A model generated the notes under the pieces. That model did not search any database and had not been told where the DNA came from. It was given only the letters and a program-made list of their open reading frames with translations. A stretch of 64,000 nucleotides of DNA from Tretioscincus oriximinensis (Eukaryota; Chordata; Lepidosauria; Squamata; Gymnophthalmidae), in the NCBI GenBank assembly GCA_022410635.1, contig JAJVDF010000357.1, positions 1,228,394 through 1,292,393 of the forward strand. Reading direction: 5' to 3'. Shown in pieces: positions 45,235 to 56,137 of the stretch; position 1 is the first letter of the stretch, and every line of letters starts with the position of its first letter. Made by a program: the position numbers and the translations under genes.

Positions 45235-46020
45235 ACGACATACAGCTGCAAAAAATTACATAGTCAAGCAGTAACTGGCTCGTATATTTTTCATTTTTGG
45301 ATTGATGATGGCACAAATGGATAAAAACTTTTTGGGAAACTAGAGATACCAGACTCAGGGAAACGCAATTGAAAAGAATTGCCCAACTGTCACATATTGT
45401 TAGAACACCCCCTTTGTTGGCACGGTTGCGATAATAGGGGCACATATTTACATATGTGGGCGTATTGCCCCATGGTCATAAGCTTCTGGGGGGAAATCAG
45501 AGACGAGTTAACTTTGATTAGTAATATTTTGATTCCTGACTCGATTTTTGTGTGGTTATTTGGATTAATGGACCTTAATAATATCAGTAGACAGAACAGA
45601 TATTGTATAGACAGTGGAATTCTCGCGGGCCATATGGTCATGGTCAAAGAGTGGAAAAACCAACAAAATTGGTCTATGGACCTATGGTGGCATTACCTCG
45701 TTGAGTTTATGTCCTTTGATGTCCTGCAAAGTAAAAGACTTCAATCTATCGGGACCACCGTTAAGCCACATTGGACTATAAAATGGCAAAGGCTCATTGC
45801 CCATGGCTCAACCAATAACGCACATATACTCCTGAAAGAAACTATAAAGATGTTCCTTGACCAAGGATGGATTCTCTAAACCTTCTATAAAACGTCACCC
45901 AAAAGCAATAGTTTGGAACTGTACCGTTCTAAGGGGTGGGAGGGGGGGGTTAAGGGATATTTTTTGCTTTATGTTTTTTGGAGTTTTTTGTGAGATTTTG
46001 AAATAAATAAAAAATAATAA
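45235..46020 (+). mobile_element. L1-like LINE 3' end
   Basis: Plus-strand reading: CWHGCDNRGTYLHMWAYCPM, FWGEIRDEL and HWTIKWQRLIA, the C-terminal cysteine motif and tail of L1/Tx1-type ORF2, about 165 codons open. It ends in an AAATAAATAAAAAATAATAA tail at 46020. Confidence 0.75.
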
Positions 46021-46286
46021 TTTCGGATTGATGAGTGATAAATAACATGGCAAAGGATGAGGAAATCTTGCAGTGAAATTATAGGTACTTAACTACTTAA
46101 AATCATGCATCTAAGGTTGTTAGAGAAATCCAAACTAACTGGGAAGAAGAAGGGACTCAAATGTTTATTTAAAAGCTGCAAACTGAGTCTCGAAAGAATT
46201 GTTAAGAACGTGGAGAATATTTCAGTTCCTCTAAGGATCATTTAGAAAGAAGCGCATATCATATCGTTTAAGAAATAATGCCATAA

Positions 46287-46292
46287 TTTATT
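46287..46292 (-). terminator. Candidate poly(A) signal of BORCS6
   Basis: AATAAA on the minus strand, about 140 bases after the BORCS6 stop codon. Confidence 0.45.
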
Positions 46293-46430
46293 ATAGTGCA
46301 AGAAATAAAACGTATCATTTCCCTTTTCAAGTCTGAATTGCAGTAAACGGTGAGTAAAGCCTGGTCAGTCAAGTGCTTTAATTCCTCGCCCCTCCTGTAA
46401 ACAGATGGATCAGTTATTTAGAAAGAGGCC

Positions 46431-47153
46431 CTATTTGCAAAGGGCCTCAAAGATTTCCAAGGTCCTCTTTATCTCCCGGATCTGTTTTGCAAGGAGGTGA
46501 ATGGGTTGCATGGAGCGGTCCAGCTCCTCGCACCTGGCCATCAGCGTGTACATGCCCTTGATGCTCATGTCCACAGATTCCCCCAAACTATCCACAGCAT
46601 CCCGGTACGTCTGGATGTATCCCACGCTGAGGGCCGTCATGTTCTGGATGGCACCGTTCAGGACCCTCAGCATCTGGTCCACTTTCTGCGCCACGTCGCC
46701 GGTCAGCCTCTCCAGGTCCTCGATCACTCGCGGGTCGATGGGGGGGATGTCTGCCCTCTTGCCGCCCCGGACGGACACCTGCGAGCACAGGGAGGAGGAC
46801 GTGGTGGGCTCCGTGTCGTCCAGGCTGCCCCGCGAACTCATCTTGATCTTCATTTGGAGATTGTTGGCCACAAAGTGGGTCAGGTCGCCATCGTGGCTGA
46901 CGGTCCCTTCCAGTTCCAAAGCGCTGGAGATGGTGGCCCTGCGACCTTCCTGGGCCTTGGACGCCCCCAACACTTGGCTTATCCCGTCCAGGCTGTGGCT
47001 GTCCAGCAGGCGGGCCCCGGCCATCCTTTCCCGCGCCGCCACTCGCACGGGGTTCGGCAGCCGCCTGGACTCTTCCCCAGCCGCCGCCGGAGGGCCCGAG
47101 GATGGTCCTGGGGTCTGGATATGTACCTGAGCCATGATGTGCTGCCCGTCCAT
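46431..47153 (-). CDS. BORCS6: BORCS6, BLOC-1-related complex subunit 6
   Basis: A 240-residue protein from ATG 47153 (MDGQHIMAQV) to the stop at 46431. The frame stays open upstream to at least 47267, but no in-frame ATG is seen there. The N-terminal half is Pro/Ser/Arg-rich. SSALELEGTVSHDGDLTHFV and IPPIDPRVIEDLERL are followed by a conserved helical C-terminus with ALSVGYIQTYRDAVDSLGES, VDMSIKGMYTL and KRTLEIFEALCK, a clear match to BORCS6 (C17orf59) as I remember it. Human BORCS6 is longer (about 357 residues), with a longer low-complexity N-terminus. Known role: BORC recruits ARL8 to lysosomes and drives their movement along microtubules. The coding part is a single exon in a CpG-rich block. 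A cctgcag just before the ATG could be an acceptor. Confidence 0.9.
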   Translation of the reverse strand: MDGQHIMAQVHIQTPGPSSGPPAAAGEESRRLPNPVRVAARERMAGARLLDSHSLDGISQVLGASKAQEGRRATISSALELEGTVSHDGDLTHFVANNLQMKIKMSSRGSLDDTEPTTSSSLCSQVSVRGGKRADIPPIDPRVIEDLERLTGDVAQKVDQMLRVLNGAIQNMTALSVGYIQTYRDAVDSLGESVDMSIKGMYTLMARCEELDRSMQPIHLLAKQIREIKRTLEIFEALCK

Positions 47154-47545
47154 CCTGCAGGCTCCCGGGAAGCCCCCTGGCGCCAGGAATAAAGGCGAAG
47201 TCGTGCCAATGAGGATACCCGGGAGGGGCCGCTCAGGGCAACGAAGGAAGACGCGGCGCAAGGGCACGAGGCGGCGGCGGCAGCCGGTGTTTCTTCCCCA
47301 TGGCCTGCGAATCGCTCCTTGGTGATCAGCTGCGGCGGCTGCAGTTGATGCGCTTCTTTCTTCAACTGGGAGAAACGGGAGGCGGGCAGGCGAAGCTCAG
47401 GGAGCGCTGGTTGGCTGGGCAGGACGAACAGAAACCGCTCATTGGTCGGTGCGTCTCGGTCTCTAAACCGGAAAAAGCTTTCAACGGGAAAGTAATAGGA
47501 TAGACGTTCTAGGATGGGAGGAACTCTTCTGCCGGAAGTTGAGTG
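46600..47545 (-). promoter_or_regulatory. CpG-rich block and probable promoter of BORCS6
   Basis: High GC and CpG content covers the BORCS6 N-terminal coding part and the sequence upstream. An inverted CCAAT (attgg at 47451-47455) and an ETS-type CCGGAAGT (47532-47539) sit 0.3-0.4 kb upstream of the ATG. No TATA box is evident, as is usual for housekeeping promoters. The start site is not defined. Confidence 0.55.
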
Positions 47546-47644
47546 TACACACAGAAGAACTCTTGAGAAGAAACCTGTTCCACTCCGCAAACAAAAAGAC
47601 CCCTCCCGTCCCTCCTCCTTCTCTCCTCTTCCTTTCTAGCCGAC

Positions 47645-47955
47645 TCCAACTCTCTGGTCCTTTCCCCAGAACAGCCTTGTTCTGGGCTGGAGTCCGATGA
47701 ATTGGAGCCTGTCGTCCACATGCGAGCGTGGAGAATGGCAGCAAGTGAATCGCCAACTTCTGTANCGAAGTACAACTACTTCTCCCTTCTAGCCAGCAGC
47801 TCCAACTCTCTGGTCCTGTCCCCACAGAGCCTTATTCTGGGATGTGTCTTAGAACTGGAGCCTGCCACGTACATGGGGGCTGCCATAATCTACACTAGCA
47901 TTTGGATGGCCCTGGTACAACCCAGAATGAGACTCACTGGAGGCAAGACCTCCTT
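47645..47955. mobile_element. Palindromic MITE family 2, two overlapping pieces
   Basis: TCTGGTCCTTTCCCCAGAAC and TCTGGTCCTGTCCCCACAGA begin two related units; the second has CCTTATTCTGGG and the inverse CCCAGAATGAGACTC. It lies just upstream of the BORCS6 promoter block. Confidence 0.5.
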
Positions 47956-48764
47956 TTGAGATTAGCAAGCCAAATTCTTTTTGACTATAGAATCCCAACA
48001 TTTGATACGTTATTCAATTGTCCTCAACATTTTTATATATTTTAAAACATTCCAAATTCACCTAGATATTTGGGTGCGAAGATTATCCTTCCTCCCCATT
48101 CCTCTTGGCACCTGTATAATACCAATCGGCCACAAAATCTAAACATAAGAAAAGAAAAAGATCTAAGTTTCCTTCCCAATTGTTAATGAAGTTGACTAAT
48201 ACAAAGCCTTGTGTTCCTTGGTGCAAACTCATCTTTGATGTGTAGATGACCTTTCACCTCTATACTACAATTAACAAAGCATAAAAGGTCTGTAATCTTG
48301 TCTTTGTTCTTGGGGTGCGGGGGAGAGAGGTGTTTTGGATCAGGCCCCATTTGCCCTTTTTCTTTATGTGCTAGCAAAATGAAGACTAAAAATACTCTGC
48401 TCTTGGCATGTTTAAATTGGGTCCAGGCACACTGGGGTTAAGAGCCCAGACTTTTTTCTGGGTACATCAAAACAATGAGGGAGGCTAAAGGTTCGGAAAG
48501 CGCAAGGAAGCCTCATGGATGCTCAAGAAAGAATTATTTTTTAACATTATACTGTACAGTAATTTTAAACTTCCAAGCTCTCTAGATAGAGTATATATAT
48601 ATATATATACCTCACTTTGTTTTTCCATCAAAGATTGTTTATCTTGAAATATTTGTACCCAAGAAAAATGAAAGCAATGTTTTTACCCCTGTCATCTGTT
48701 TCAATTTCCATAAGGCATCGGTACTGTAAATAACTTCAAATAGTGATCAACCCTTGGAATCAGT

Positions 48765-49504
48765 TGTGGCGTCCTCCATTTTAGAGGTTTGTGTTTCTTT
48801 TATTTACTTGCCAAATATCCCAGGGGGAGGGGGGAAGAGCAGGCCTGGGCAGGGGCGTGGCTTCCTGAGTCCCTGTTTGGGAGGGGGCACGGCTGGAGGA
48901 GCCAGCCAATNGGGCCTCGAGTAGCCAGCTGGTGAGCGGTTAAAAGGGAAGCTGACCAGGGCTAGAGCCCTTTCTGTCGGGGACTTGTGGTGTAGCAAGT
49001 GGACAGAGGGGTCCGCTTCTGATCTGCCTCAGAGGGAGGGGGTGGAAGTGTCTGGTAGCCTGAAGGAGTCAAAGTTTGAGGCTTGACTTGGGGCTGGAAC
49101 AAGTAAAGTGACACAGGGCCTGTCTCTTTAAGGATCTGGAAACTAATGTTGCTCTTGCTTGGTGTGTGTGTGCTTGAGTCAGGCTTACTTGATAAAAGCC
49201 GAAGCTTTATTATTCTAATCTTTCTTCTATTCCTTGTTTGTAAATAATAAACTTGTTATTTGTTGAAGTTCAAACATCTCTCTCTTTCTTTATTTCTGTA
49301 ACCATAAAATTAAGCACACTACTGGAGGGGGCTGTGAATAAAGCCCCAACCGTGAGGTAAACTCTGAGGCCTTGTGTAGGCCTGAGGATAGTGCTGTTGC
49401 TCCAAGCAGTCGTGGGTGCTGGCTTGGGCAACAGGGTGGATATTGTGGCACCCCTGACTGTGAGGGTCATCGAATAGTAGGGCCCTCAGGTAGGGGTCGC
49501 CACA
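48765..49504 (+). mobile_element. Solo LTR of a retrovirus-like element
   Basis: It starts TGTGGCGTCC and ends GGTCGCCACA (TG...CA, with a short inverted terminus). Internal CCAAT, a GGTTAAAAGG TATA-like box and an AATAAACTTG poly(A) signal are in the usual order. The flanks TCAGT and TCAAT could be a 5-base target duplication with one change. No internal coding region is present. Confidence 0.65.
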
Positions 49505-49514
49505 TCAATCACAT

Positions 49515-49690
49515 GATGTATTTATTTTCTTTATTTCTATACCGCCTTATACTCGAAGGTCTCAGGGTGGTTAACAATAAAACCCAAATTAACAGATTAA
49601 AACAGCGATATCTAAAAGTAGGGGAGAGCATTTTTTGAGCCAAAGGCCAGATTAAAGAGGTGCATCTTCAAGTGTTGAAGTGTAGTATAA
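49515..49690 (-). mobile_element. L2-like 3' end fragment
   Basis: TTTCTATACCGCCTTATACTC, AAGGTCTCAGGGTGGTTAAC and GAGCCAAAGGCCAGATTAAA. Confidence 0.65.
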
Positions 49691-49699
49691 ACTGAAGTA

Positions 49700-51190
49700 C
49701 AAGTTCAACACACCTTAAAAAGATGGGGCCATGAAAAATTTCCATAGATTATTATCTTGTTTCACACAAATGAGATGTGCTGTTTTAGTGCTTTTTTCTG
49801 CTTTTCTTGAGACAGACTTAAGACACACTGGCGCATTGATCAGGTGGCAAACCCAATTGGGAAATACTTTATTAAGTGACTTGTTTTAAAATGAGGAAGA
49901 TTGATGAGAAGGAAGGTCTAAGGAACTATCAGCATTGGCTGTCCTCAGTAGAGGTTCCCACTTGCACACATGTGCATTTTGCTTCAAAACCTTGCTTTTT
50001 GTGTGCGTGTGTGGGGCATTAATGCTATGTTCCATACTCTTTCAATCCAGCTCAATGTGAACAGGGCTTTAACATCCTCCCAGTACCAGGGCACTTCACT
50101 TTTAGCTGCAGAAATCAGAATCTTGATTAAAACCATATTCAGGAGTTCAGTTATGGCTTTTGAAAAAAATAATAGAAATACTAGTGCAGGCGAACTGTGA
50201 CTTGAACAGAGTTCCAGAATATCCTACTGAACAACAAAGGCATCCTATACCAGTGATACACAAGCTTTAATGACATTTCTCTGTCTACTTGGGATCACAA
50301 AGCCACACAATGAATTCTGAAACCTTGGGCCAGTCACAGTTCTTTAGAACTCTCTCAGCCCCATCTACTTCATAAGGTGTCTGTTGTGGAGAAAGTAACA
50401 AAAACTGCCTGTGCTGTCCTTTCGTTGGTCACCCTGAGATCTTCAGGTATAGGGCGGGATATAAGTACAAATAAAAATATAAAATAAATGAGAATGGCCT
50501 TTGCAATAAGATTGATGTTGCTTTATTTCAATAATTCAAAACATTCTACAGGCATCCTTTCTATGAACATATATAGATATATTCCAGAGGAATATGAAAG
50601 TGATATTTACTCTCCTCTTTCAGCCATCCCTCATTTTTCCCCAATCAGATCCATTGCCTGAGTGAATGTTTCCAGCCCAGGGTGTAGTGGAAGAACTGCT
50701 TATTTTCTCCTCCTATCACATGGGCTTTTGAGTGCACCTCCAAATGAGGTTCTTTATCTTCCTACAGAGTTGCCTACAGAGTCATAGTTTGAGGGTACTT
50801 CTATCTTCTAACAATAAGAAAGGCCCATTTAGAAAGAGCCTAAAGAAATGAAACAAATAAATTGTCAACTTAATCTCTGTTGTAATCAAGCCTGTTAATG
50901 TATTTTTTGATGCAGAAAGGAAACTAACTTAGCATAATGATTAACAAGTTCTTTGGGGGGAGAGGAGAGCAAGTTTGGAAATTCGAGGACATGTTATAGC
51001 CCTTTTGGTTGATTTTTTTCAGTTCTCCAACTGATTTTACGTGATGGTTTTGTTAAAGAAAGATCCCAGTGAAATTAGATGATTGGTGGCATTTATAGTT
51101 CAGTTACTTAATGGCAGGCTAGAGACCCATTCCCCCAGCCAACTTCCAGTAAGCAGAAAACAAGTTTCCACTGGGCAGGACTGGGAGGAG
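49700..51190. other. Non-coding stretch between BORCS6 and ZNF-B
   Basis: Unique-looking AT-rich sequence apart from one plus-strand MIR/CORE SINE at about 50313-50490. No gene can be supported. Confidence 0.5.
50313..50490 (+). mobile_element. MIR/CORE-type SINE, tRNA head missing
   Basis: CTTGGGCCAGTCACAGTTCT, TTAGAACTCTCTCAGCCCCA and CACCCTGAGATCTTCAGGTA, then an A-rich tail. Confidence 0.7.
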
Positions 51191-51194
51191 ATTG

Positions 51195-51515
51195 GCTAAG
51201 GAGGCATCCTCTCTCCCAGGGCTAGCTGCGGTGCAGGCTGGGTGGAAGAGGCTGCCTGCTGCTCACTTCCCAGCACATCCCGTCGCCAGCACAACAATAG
51301 CTCCATCTTGCCCTCTCACCTTTGTGCTGCTGCTACTGAAGCTGCTGGGCATCCAAGCTTTTATAATAAGCACTTAACATCATGGGGAAAATAGCATAGA
51401 AAAGCAGGCAGAAATACAACTAAGAATCCTGAAATTGGAAACAGAAATTCTACCCAATGTAGAGAAACTGGAAGCTGGTCATTTGTTATTGTTGACAACT
51501 AGTACCCCATCTATA
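51195..51515 (+). repeat. Unclassified repeat, copy 2 of 2
   Basis: Diverged copy of 44395-44755 in the same orientation, with GCTGCTGGGCATCCAAGC and GTTATTGTTGACAACTAG. Confidence 0.6.
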
Positions 51516-51751
51516 AGAAGCACTTAAAACAGTTCAAGAGAACTATTTACCTGTGTCACTTCCTGACAATGGGCCAATATTCACAGGGAAAACAAAACTG
51601 TTACGTACATAATACAACACTACATAGAATAAGGATACTGTAAGGACAGCCTAAGAAAGTATGATAAAAACAAACAAACCTGCTGCTGCTGATAAGTTCT
51701 TACATAGCACATGAAGATTTTTTTTTCCTTAACATTTGTACAATTACATGA

Positions 51752-51757
51752 TTTATT
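51752..51757 (-). terminator. Candidate poly(A) signal of ZNF-B
   Basis: AATAAA on the minus strand about 0.6 kb after the ZNF-B stop, in AT-rich sequence. Confidence 0.35.
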
Positions 51758-52366
51758 TTACTTCTCTTGTTAATAAAAATATTTTATATTTAAAAATATT
51801 GGGGAAAGCCCTCCAGAGCTTGTTTTCATTCACTGCCACCATGTTCATAGTGTCTATTATATTAAAATCACCTCCTGGAAATACTTGCTTCTAAGTCCAT
51901 ATAACCATCATTGATATAAATTCATGTGAGTCCCGCCTTTACTTTCAGTATCAGCCTGGGGTTTTCAATTTGTACGTGCAACCATGAAGAATAAAACCAT
52001 CCATTAAAGGGATTTTAAAGCAATGTCACTGTCAAAGGTGACTCACAGAATACCAACAGCAAGAAATATTGTGTGTATGTCTTTTATCAAATGGATACTT
52101 ATTAAATCTATATACGTCTCTCAGGAAAGGCTGGATTCATCTCCAAAATGTATTCCAACAATTTAAACTCTGTTGTGAAGTAAAAGGCTTTGTGTGGCTA
52201 TAAAACGAGAGGCCAATTAAAGGTGTCAGTGGGATACTTCATTTTTTTAAGTAACAGATTCACAGAACTTATAGTGAACCTACTTCCAAGCCAGCCCTTC
52301 AGACAGAATTCATGGAAAGCTCCATCGCTCACGTTCGTGCATAAAAGCTTGATGACTTACAACCCT

Positions 52367-54048
52367 TTAGTCAGCTGGCTCCTCTTTGATCTGAAAAGAA
52401 ACGACTGATGGTTCTTCTTTTATTTGCATCTGGGTCTTATCCAATGCCTCTTTTTTCAACCAAGCAAAATATCCCTTTTCTGTGGATGGTGTTTTATTTT
52501 TTGAGTGACCTTCTGGCTCCTCTTTTATTTCAGCATCCCAAGTTCCTGGAGGGAGAACCACAATCTCATGCCCTTCTCCCTTTGTGTCATTATCTGAGTC
52601 ATTCTCTAATTCTTGAGGTTGAACAAAAGGATCTTTGTCAACCCCACTATCTACTGATTCGCTACTTGAGCCGGAGGGTGAGGAAGCCTTGGTATGAGTC
52701 CTCAAGTGCTTAGCAAGAGCAGCTCGCTGGCTGTAGTTTTTGCTGCATTGGATACAAGCGTACGGCTTCTCATGAGTGTGAATCCTCTGATGCTGAATCA
52801 GGGTAGAGCTTTGCTTGAATCCTTTGCCACACTCATCGCAATGAAATGGCCGTTCACCTGTGTGAGTCAGATGGTGTCTTTTAAGAGCTGACATGCCGCT
52901 GAAGCTTTTCCCACATTCTTGGCAGCCATAAGGGGATAACCCAGTGTGTCCCCGGAGATGCTGAGTCAATGCTGAGCTTTGACTGAATCCTTTCTCACAT
53001 TCCTGGCATTTGTAGGGCCTCTCACCGGTGTGAAGTCTACGGTGAGTTGTAAGGACTGATTTCTGGCTAAAACTGCGCCCACAGTCCGGGCACAAATAAG
53101 GCATCTCTCCGGTGTGTATGCGCCGATGCTGTGTCAAGGCAGAGCTGGCAATGAAGCTTTTGGGACAGTCTGGACACTGGTATGGCTTTTCTCCTGTATG
53201 TGATCTCTGGTGTTGAAGAAGGGAATCGCGCTTAGTGAAGGATTTACCACAGGCGACACAGAGATTAGGGGGGGCATCTTCAGAATGTGTACGGATGTGT
53301 TCATCGTACAGAGTTCGCTGTGTGAATCGTTCACCACACTCGTCACAAGTGAAAGGATAATCGCCAGTGTGAATCTGACGGTGATCCGCCAATGTGGTAC
53401 TTCGGCAAAAGTTCTTGCCACAATCGTCACAATGATAACGAGAAGAACCCCCACTATCCAAACGTCCTGTGAAGCTGGTTGCATCTTTCCCTGGACTGCT
53501 GTCACCCTGGTGGGAAAGAAGATGCTCCACTAATGAAGAGATTTCTCCAAAACGCTTCCAACATTCTGTACACTTGTATGGCTTCTCACCTGTATGGCTG
53601 TTGAGGTGCCAAACCAGATGGGCTTTCGTGCTATAGGTGGCGCTACAGAACTCGCACCGGAATGGCCTGACACCATCATGAACACGTTGATGGCGGGTTA
53701 AGTTGCTCTTCAACCGGAAATTCTTGCCACATTCAAAGCATTTGTAAGGTTTCTCACCAGTGTGGATGCTTTGGTGGCTTGTCAGTGTGGACTGAGCAGT
53801 AAAGCAGCGACCACAATCTGAACACTGGTAGGGCTTCTCTCCTGTATGAATTCGTTGATGGGCAAAAAGATCACAAGTCTTGACGAAACTCTTACTGCAA
53901 ACATTGCATATTACCCGCCCGACACGGCGATGTTTTGTTATCAAAGTTGTCAAAGTTCTCTGAGTTTCTATCCCAGATGCAGCATCCATTTGCTTTTTGC
54001 TCGCAGGTTTTTCACCTGACTCAGCCGCCTCCATCTCTTTCCCAGGTT
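52367..54048 (-). CDS. ZNF-B: 14-finger C2H2 zinc-finger protein (main exon)
   Basis: The exon begins after the acceptor gtcactag (exon base 54048) and runs to the stop at 52367. Joined to the upstream exon at 56044-56101 it gives 579 codons. Fourteen C2H2 fingers span about residues 67-472. A non-standard linker of about 25 residues (QGDSSPGKDATSF...) separates fingers 5 and 6, and a DAPPN variant precedes finger 8, so the array may work as separate modules. The C-terminal tail of about 105 residues is Ser/Asp/Glu-rich and carries three IKEEP motifs plus LKKE, all psi-K-x-E sumoylation consensus. No KRAB, SCAN or BTB domain is seen. Predicted nuclear DNA-binding factor, possibly SUMO-regulated; orthology not assigned. 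Confidence 0.87.
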
Positions 54049-54269
54049 CTAGTGACAAGGGAGAAAAAAATTAATCTAGTGAGATAATCAGATTCATTTT
54101 TAGAACTTCCTATAGCTTTCAACTATTTCTCCATCTTCACTGTTTCATAATACATATCCTCTGCTTTAGAGTGGGCACATTTGGCACACATATATGATGT
54201 TTTTTGTGTGACAGAAATATATAGAAATAGTGCTGCACATATTGTCTTTTATGAATGAGCTTGTGATAT

Positions 54270-55450
54270 GACGTAAGAATGTAAGAGAAGCCATGCTGTT
54301 TTAGATTACAAATGGTTTCTGGGCATCCTAAGTAGAAGATGAAGAAAAAAATATTTTTCCTGCTCTGAACTCCACACAAGTGGCTTTTAAAAGCATCCTG
54401 TTTGTTCCTCCAATTTGGAGATAGCACCCAGGAATCAATTCATGTGGTCAGTAATATACCTCTCCTGGTTCTCTAACCCTTTCTTAAAGCTCTTTGCTAT
54501 CACCTCCTACTCTAGTGGTGAATTCCAAAGACCAAAGAACCTATTGGTAAAAAAAAAATACTTTCCTTCATCAGCTAACCTGTAGTCCTGATTATCCTGC
54601 CCATCAGCTTCAAAGAGAGGCCCCTAGTATTAATATTCTCCAATAGAAAAAAGCCTTTGCTCTCTTTCTGTGCCATGCATGATTTTGTACATACTTCTGA
54701 CAAATCACCTCTTAAATGTATTTAGTTATTTATTTATATTTATATCCTGCCTCATAACCGAAGGTCTCGGGGCGGCAACAACAATAAAAGTGCAAAATCT
54801 ACATTTTAAAACTGTAACAATCAGTATCTGAAGATGGAGGGGAAAAACAGCATTTCTTCAACCATAGGCCAGGTTGAAGAGATGCGTCTTTAAGGACCTT
54901 CTAAAAGAATACAATGATGATGACAGACAACCTTAAGGGGGAGACTATGCCAAAGACTGGGGGAACCACGGACAAGGCCCTACCATGGGTTCCCACTCCA
55001 CAGGCAGTTGAAAGGGGTGGTATAACCAGGAGACTCTCCTCTGCAGACTTTAAGGCATGGGCAGGTATGGGAGAAGGCGTTCCTTTAGATATTTGGGGCC
55101 CAAGTTACTTAGGGCTTTATAAGTTAAAGTCAACTTAAACACCAACTTTCAAGACTGAAGAGGCTTGAACACTCCAGTTTGGTTAGTTCCAGTCTCTTGA
55201 ACATTCTACAGTATCATTTCTGAGATGTGGTGGCCAGAACTGCAAACAATATTCCACATGTTGAATATATTTATACAAAAAGAGGCACCACTGATTCTTG
55301 CCGACTTATTTTCTCTACTCTTTGTAATTATGTTTAACATTACATTTGCTTTTTTCACTGCTGATAAATACAAGGTTGACACCTTCATTGATATGAGGCT
55401 GTATGGAAGCCTTGGAATAAATATGCCCATCCATCTTGACCTAAAGTGAT
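54270..55450 (-). mobile_element. CR1 LINE copy interrupted by an L2-like insertion
   Basis: CR1 pieces at 54270-54714 (CCATGCATGATTTTGTACAT) and about 55138-55450 (TTTCAAGACTGAAGAGGCTT, TGAGATGTGGTGGCCAGAAC) read on across the L2 segment. In the ZNF-B intron. Confidence 0.65.
54715..55137 (-). mobile_element. L2-like LINE 3' end nested in CR1
   Basis: ATTTATATCCTGCCTCATAA, GAAGGTCTCGGGGCGGCAAC and ATATTTGGGGCCCAAGTTAC, in the order of the better L2 copies. Confidence 0.75.
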
Positions 55451-56043
55451 TTATTTATCTGCTCAAACATCAACCACTAAGTTAGAACCAGATTTTTGAC
55501 AGGGGAGAGTACTCCTTTTATAGACTTATCCTCCCAGTTAGCAACTAATCACCATTCAGTATTTTCCCTCCTAAATTTAAACAATAATTTTCCCACTCAC
55601 TACACTGAGTTCAATGTCATCAAAGTTCGTGTCAGTGAGATTAGCACTGTCAATTGAGCTGTCCAGCAGGACCCCAAGATTGTTTCCTGGTCCATTTAGG
55701 ATTAACTGAGATTCTTCGCCCTAATGTGCACCATTTGAGATGTTCTTCTTTTTGAATAAATTGTGAGCATATACTGTATGTGACAATATTACCACAGAAC
55801 TCATGCAATGATTCAATGTGACTTAGATTCAAAGGCTGAGTATCCCTGAGATGCAACCAAAATAATATGGGCTGTCTGGAACTGAGCTGTTACTAGTAAG
55901 CTTGTAATGCAACAGCTCATTTACTAGGATTATTTTAGCCTCAGGAAGCAATTAGTCTGAAACTCCCAATGCTTTCCTCTGGTTCATCCTGACTTTTTCA
56001 GTTTTACCATATAATAAAGAAACTGATCTCTCATCCCACATAC

Positions 56044-56137
56044 CTGCAGAATCATTGCTGCCTTGAGACCTTTTCTCCTTGTGTTTCTGCTCTGAATCCA
56101 TTTCAGACTTTGCAAGGAATGTGGAGACAAAAAAATT
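56044..56137 (-). CDS. ZNF-B exon 2, containing the start codon
   Basis: The acceptor is a long T tract ending aacag, with the exon starting at 56137. The ATG is at 56101-56099 and the donor cag|gtatgt follows 56044. The coding part is 58 bases: MDSEQKHKEKRSQGSNDSA plus one base, whose phase joins exactly to the AA that begins the 54048 exon. The intron of about 2 kb between them holds nested CR1 and L2 sequence. An ATG seen in the open frame at 54058 lies in the intron and is not the start. Confidence 0.75.

Noticed and set aside
45379..45879. 166-codon plus-strand frame as a host gene
   Set aside because: The cysteine motif and following tail fit the 3' end of an L1-type ORF2, and it is followed by an A-rich tail.
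46497..47192. 231- and 209-codon plus-strand open frames opposite BORCS6
   Set aside because: GC-rich antisense shadows; the minus strand encodes the conserved BORCS6 sequence.
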